NCBI GenBank assembly: GCA_964559535.1
Contig: CAZLIC010000069.1
Span: 1 to 25,244, forward strand
Direction of reading: 5' to 3'
Source: CAZLIC01 sp964559535
GTDB lineage: Bacteria > Pseudomonadota > Alphaproteobacteria > Rhodobacterales > Rhodobacteraceae
DNA: 25,244 bases
Each line of letters begins with the position of its first letter. Position 1 is the first letter of the stretch. A program made the position numbers and the translations under genes. Below the pieces are notes generated by a model. The model was not told the origin of the DNA and did not search any database. It saw nothing but the letters and a program-made list of their open reading frames with translations. This document shows positions 23,798-25,244 of the stretch, one piece after another.

Positions 23798-24135
23798 TTT
23801 TGTGCGGACGGCCAGAGTGCACCTGCGGTGAAGCCGAACAAAACGTTCAGAATGTTGAGGAACCAGTTTAACTTCTTGTCATCGATAGAAGAGTCGTCAA
23901 GTACATCGCTTGCAACGACGAAAAGTGAAAAACCGAACAGGACAACAACCACCGAGAGCGCCATCCAGAAGATGGCCTTACGTTGCAACAACTCGAAGCG
24001 CTCGCTTGGTTTGAGTCGAGCATCAGCGTTCTCGACGCCTTGGGCGAACTGCCGGATTTGTGGCGCGATATCTTCTCGCTCTATGCCAACAGGTTGAAGA
24101 GTCTCAACTGGCGGTTTTCCTGTCTCGGTTGCCAA
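23794..24135 (-). CDS. Two-TM small membrane protein, unknown function
   Basis: 113 residues from a TTG at 24135, chosen because GGAGG lies eight bases upstream; the frame is open to an ATG at 24258 but that would overlap the RHH gene. Residues 1-53 are soluble and charged ('LQPVGIEREDIAPQIRQFAQG', 'ARLKPSERFELLQRK'). TM1 is about 54-77 (AIFWMALSVVVVLFGFSLFVV), an acidic loop 'SDVLDDSSIDDKK' follows, TM2 is about 90-108 (NWFLNILNVLFGFTAGALW). The end 'PSAQK' lies inside or outside by topology. No named family recognised; the size and two glycine-bearing TM helices would fit a membrane effector, holin-like or accessory protein. It is more AT-rich than its neighbours and couples to the HD gene by ATGA. 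Confidence 0.7.
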   Translation of the reverse strand: MATETGKPPVETLQPVGIEREDIAPQIRQFAQGVENADARLKPSERFELLQRKAIFWMALSVVVVLFGFSLFVVASDVLDDSSIDDKKLNWFLNILNVLFGFTAGALWPSAQK

Positions 24136-24164
24136 TTCTTGGTCCTCCGTCCAAGTGGGGGGGA

Positions 24165-24188
24165 GGGCGCAGCAAAGATGCTGCGCCC
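24165..24188 (-). terminator. Perfect 10-bp hairpin between the RHH gene and the two-TM gene
   Basis: Read on the minus strand: GGGCGCAGCA, loop TCTT, TGCTGCGCCC, then TCCCCCCC. It starts nine bases after the RHH stop and ends about 30 bases before the TTG start of the two-TM gene. The C-run instead of a T-run argues for a partial terminator or mRNA-stabilising element. Confidence 0.55.
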
Positions 24189-24196
24189 AGCAAGTT

Positions 24197-24418
24197 TCAG
24201 AACCCGACAAACTCCTTCTGATGAACCGGCTTGCCATCATCGCCCGAACGCCAAGCACCGACGGTCATGTCCTGACTCTCGGCACGCTTTGCATGGGACA
24301 ATAGCGCTATGGCCGTGCGGAACACTTCGGCCTTGGTTCGACCGGACTCGGCCGCCAACCGCTCGATCTCGTCGGCCAGAGCCTTCGAGACGTCGACGGT
24401 GAACCTGAACTTCTCCAT
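24197..24418 (-). CDS. Ribbon-helix-helix (CopG-like) small DNA-binding protein
   Basis: 73 residues; the ATG at 24418 has GGAGG at nine-base spacing. 'KFRFTVDVSKALADEIERLAAESGRTKAEVFRTAIALLSHAKRA' (3-46) is a full ribbon-helix-helix: one beta strand, helix A, the G-R/K-T turn and helix B. The C-terminal 27 residues ('MTVGAWRSGDDGKPVHQKEFVGF') are an extension that in antitoxins often contacts a partner protein. No toxin of a known family is adjacent. A tandem CATGGCA repeat upstream (24473-24491) is a likely self-operator. First gene of the minus operon RHH, two-TM, HD. Confidence 0.75.
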   Translation of the reverse strand: MEKFRFTVDVSKALADEIERLAAESGRTKAEVFRTAIALLSHAKRAESQDMTVGAWRSGDDGKPVHQKEFVGF

Positions 24419-24564
24419 GAGATTTTCCCTCCGATGAGACACATAGCTGTGATTGATGCGTCTAGCGCATTTCATGGCAAAAATCATGGCATAATGCAAT
24501 AGATTTTCTGTAAACAATCTGGTAGCTAGACAGGAGTGGATAGATTCGGTCTCGGGGGATCACC
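24419..24564. promoter_or_regulatory. AT-rich divergent promoter region
   Basis: 146 bases between the RHH gene (leftward) and the unrecognised ORF at 24565 (rightward), markedly more AT-rich than the rest of the window. Leftward, TTGTTT followed 17 bases later by TTATGC is a weak candidate promoter. It contains the tandem CATGGCA repeat described separately. Confidence 0.45.
24473..24491. promoter_or_regulatory. Tandem CATGGCA operator-like repeat
   Basis: CATGGCA occurs at 24473-24479 and again at 24485-24491, a 12-base period with AAAAT between. Ribbon-helix-helix proteins commonly bind short repeated half-sites spaced about one helical turn apart, and an RHH gene starts 55 bases away. 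Confidence 0.5.
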
Positions 24565-24885
24565 GTGTTCACAAGGGCCTACGTCCGTGACATTTTCCTT
24601 ACCAGCACCCAGTTCAATGAAGAAATGTCAGCACTGCTGCCGTGTGAGGCAATCCACGTAGAGGCCATGCTCCTGATGGCCGTCCGGGAAATCCTTGCAG
24701 TTCTCTATTTTCCCGAAACCGGGCGGAAGCTGTCGCCGGACGGATACCGAATTCGTTGGTTGCTGATCGACCCAGAGAACACGGAGTTCTCCATCATCGT
24801 TGGCACGTTTGAGATCGAAGTAACAAAGTCTCGCGAGGCACCGCACCTGTGCTTCCATCGTATCACCTGTGCTTCCATCGTATAA
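24565..24885 (+). CDS. Unrecognised 106-residue protein
   Basis: Starts at GTG 24565 with GGGGGA just upstream. The sequence 'FTRAYVRDIFLTSTQFNEEMSALLPCEAIHVEAMLLMAVREILAVLYFP' is predicted helical; it continues with strands 'YRIRWLLIDPENTEFSIIVGTFEIEV'. No family recognised, no signal peptide; the hydrophobic 'AMLLMAVREILAVLYF' is more likely a core helix than a TM segment. Composition is lower in GC than the flanking core genes. The last seven residues come from an exact 20-bp tandem duplication that changed frame (see the repeat entry). It is probably a real gene because of its start and divergence from the RHH gene, but it could be a remnant. Confidence 0.5.
   Translation: MFTRAYVRDIFLTSTQFNEEMSALLPCEAIHVEAMLLMAVREILAVLYFPETGRKLSPDGYRIRWLLIDPENTEFSIIVGTFEIEVTKSREAPHLCFHRITCASIV
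24844..24883 (+). repeat. Exact 20-bp tandem duplication at the 3' end of the ORF
   Basis: CACCTGTGCTTCCATCGTAT is present twice without a gap (24844-24863, 24864-24883). Twenty is not a multiple of three, so the second copy is read in another frame and creates the current TAA. Confidence 0.95.
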
Positions 24886-24977
24886 TGCGCCGGTACATTC
24901 ACTAACCGCCGCGACATTGCCGTGCGGCGTTGTCCGTGCTAGCCGACCAGAACGAAGTTGTGGGAGACAGTGACGTT
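24886..24977 (+). promoter_or_regulatory. ahcY leader region
   Basis: 92 bases between the unrecognised ORF and ahcY. It contains a CGCCGC / GCGGCG stem at about 24907-24929. The sequence does not match the SAH or SAM riboswitch cores as I know them, and no T-N11-A palindrome like that at 22951 is evident. Confidence 0.3.
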
Positions 24978-25244
24978 ATGAAGCAGTCTGGTGACTACAT
25001 CGTCAAGGACATCGCGCTGGCCGGTTTCGGCCGCAAGGAACTGGTCATCGCGGAAACCGAAATGCCGGGCCTGATGGCCTGCCGCGAGGAGTTCGGCGCG
25101 TCGCAGCCGCTGAAGGGCGCGCGCATCGCCGGCTCGCTGCACATGACCATCCAGACCGGCGTGCTGATCGAGACGCTGCGCGAGATGGGCGCCCACTTAC
25201 GCTGGGCCTCGTGCAAAATCTTCTCGACCCAGGACCACGCGGCG
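24978..25244 (+). CDS. ahcY: Adenosylhomocysteinase, 5' end (partial)
   Basis: The first 89 residues are in the window; the frame runs off the right edge. 'DYIVKDIALAGFGRKELVIAETEMPGLMACREEFGASQPLKGARIAGSLHMTIQTGVLIETL' is diagnostic of S-adenosylhomocysteine hydrolase, including the 'GSLHMTIQT' substrate-site segment. It splits SAH to adenosine and homocysteine, keeping SAM-dependent methylation going. GGGAGA lies 10 bases before the ATG. Near the edge the usual 'SCNIFSTQDHA' block reads 'SCKIFSTQDHA' and is preceded by a rare TTA leucine codon; see findings. In R. capsulatus ahcY is activated by HvrB. Confidence 0.93.
   Translation, partial: MKQSGDYIVKDIALAGFGRKELVIAETEMPGLMACREEFGASQPLKGARIAGSLHMTIQTGVLIETLREMGAHLRWASCKIFSTQDHAA

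Noticed and set aside
24197..24885. Classical toxin-antitoxin pair made of the RHH gene and the ORF at 24565
   Set aside because: The two genes are divergent, not an operon, and the ORF has no toxin motif (no RelE/ParE, PIN, MazF or HipA features).
24886..24977. SAH or SAM riboswitch upstream of ahcY
   Set aside because: A small CGCCGC/GCGGCG stem exists, but the conserved cores of these riboswitches as I know them are not visible.
23794..24977. Prophage or integrative element with attachment sites
   Set aside because: No integrase, tRNA gene or flanking direct repeats are seen; the only direct repeats are the short operator-like and 20-bp tandem ones.
1..25244. CRISPR arrays, insertion sequences, rRNA or tRNA genes
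   Set aside because: No regularly spaced repeats, transposase genes, or tRNA/rRNA-like sequences were found by reading. xerC is the chromosomal recombinase, not a mobile-element integrase.

Overview
The window is high-GC, gene-dense DNA that looks like the chromosome of an alphaproteobacterium of the Rhodobacteraceae (Rhodobacter/Paracoccus type). The strongest evidence is the redox-regulator block regB / senC-regA-hvrA with a LysR gene and ahcY nearby. This gene order and these protein lengths (RegB 462 aa, RegA 184 aa, HvrA 103 aa) match what is known from Rhodobacter capsulatus and R. sphaeroides. A Pcs-type phosphatidylcholine synthase, the DUF484-xerC pair and the divergent priA / fructose-6-phosphate aldolase pair fit the same family.

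Layout. 1-328: 3' end of a choline/betaine ABC transporter ATPase. 388-3814 (minus): tightly packed operon RidA-like, GDPD, FemAB/GNAT-like (DUF482), glutathione S-transferase, pterin carbinolamine dehydratase. 3815-4203: hairpin-rich non-coding spacer. 4204-5393 (plus): Fe-S protein coupled to a SixA-like phosphatase. 5460-6827 (minus): small membrane protein, prmA. 7043-8617 (plus): RTX protein, NTF2-like protein. 8611-10806 (minus): priA. 10896-14089 (plus): fsa, then DUF484-xerC-pcs. 14086-15688 (minus): dapE-ogt. 15777-17012 (plus): MltB-type lytic transglycosylase. 17022-20130 (minus): PAS-domain membrane protein, and regB. 20219-21896 (plus): senC, regA, hvrA. 22074-22949 (minus): hvrB-like LysR gene, divergent from a 52-aa ORF. 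23183-24418 (minus): ribbon-helix-helix gene, two-TM gene, HD hydrolase. 24565-24885 (plus): unrecognised ORF. 24978 to the end: 5' end of ahcY.

How the genes work together. RegB senses redox state through a quinone/cysteine sensor and phosphorylates RegA. SenC is a Cu-binding Sco protein for cytochrome oxidase assembly. HvrA is an H-NS-like regulator. HvrB in R. capsulatus controls ahcY and a neighbouring ORF. Here the LysR gene faces the 52-aa ORF across a promoter whose layout is textbook LysR activation: a T-N11-A palindrome about 60-65 bases upstream of the expected start of a TTGGCA-N17-TATACA promoter.

The most unusual part is about 23.8-24.9 kb, between the LysR/HD genes and ahcY. 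It is visibly more AT-rich than the rest. It carries an RHH regulator with a tandem operator-like repeat, a hairpin, and a TTG-started two-TM protein whose stop codon overlaps the HD-hydrolase start (ATGA), the HD gene having no Shine-Dalgarno of its own. A divergent orphan ORF has its 3' end rewritten by an exact 20-bp tandem duplication. I read this as a small acquired module that has captured expression of a core HD hydrolase. That is inference, and its function is unknown.
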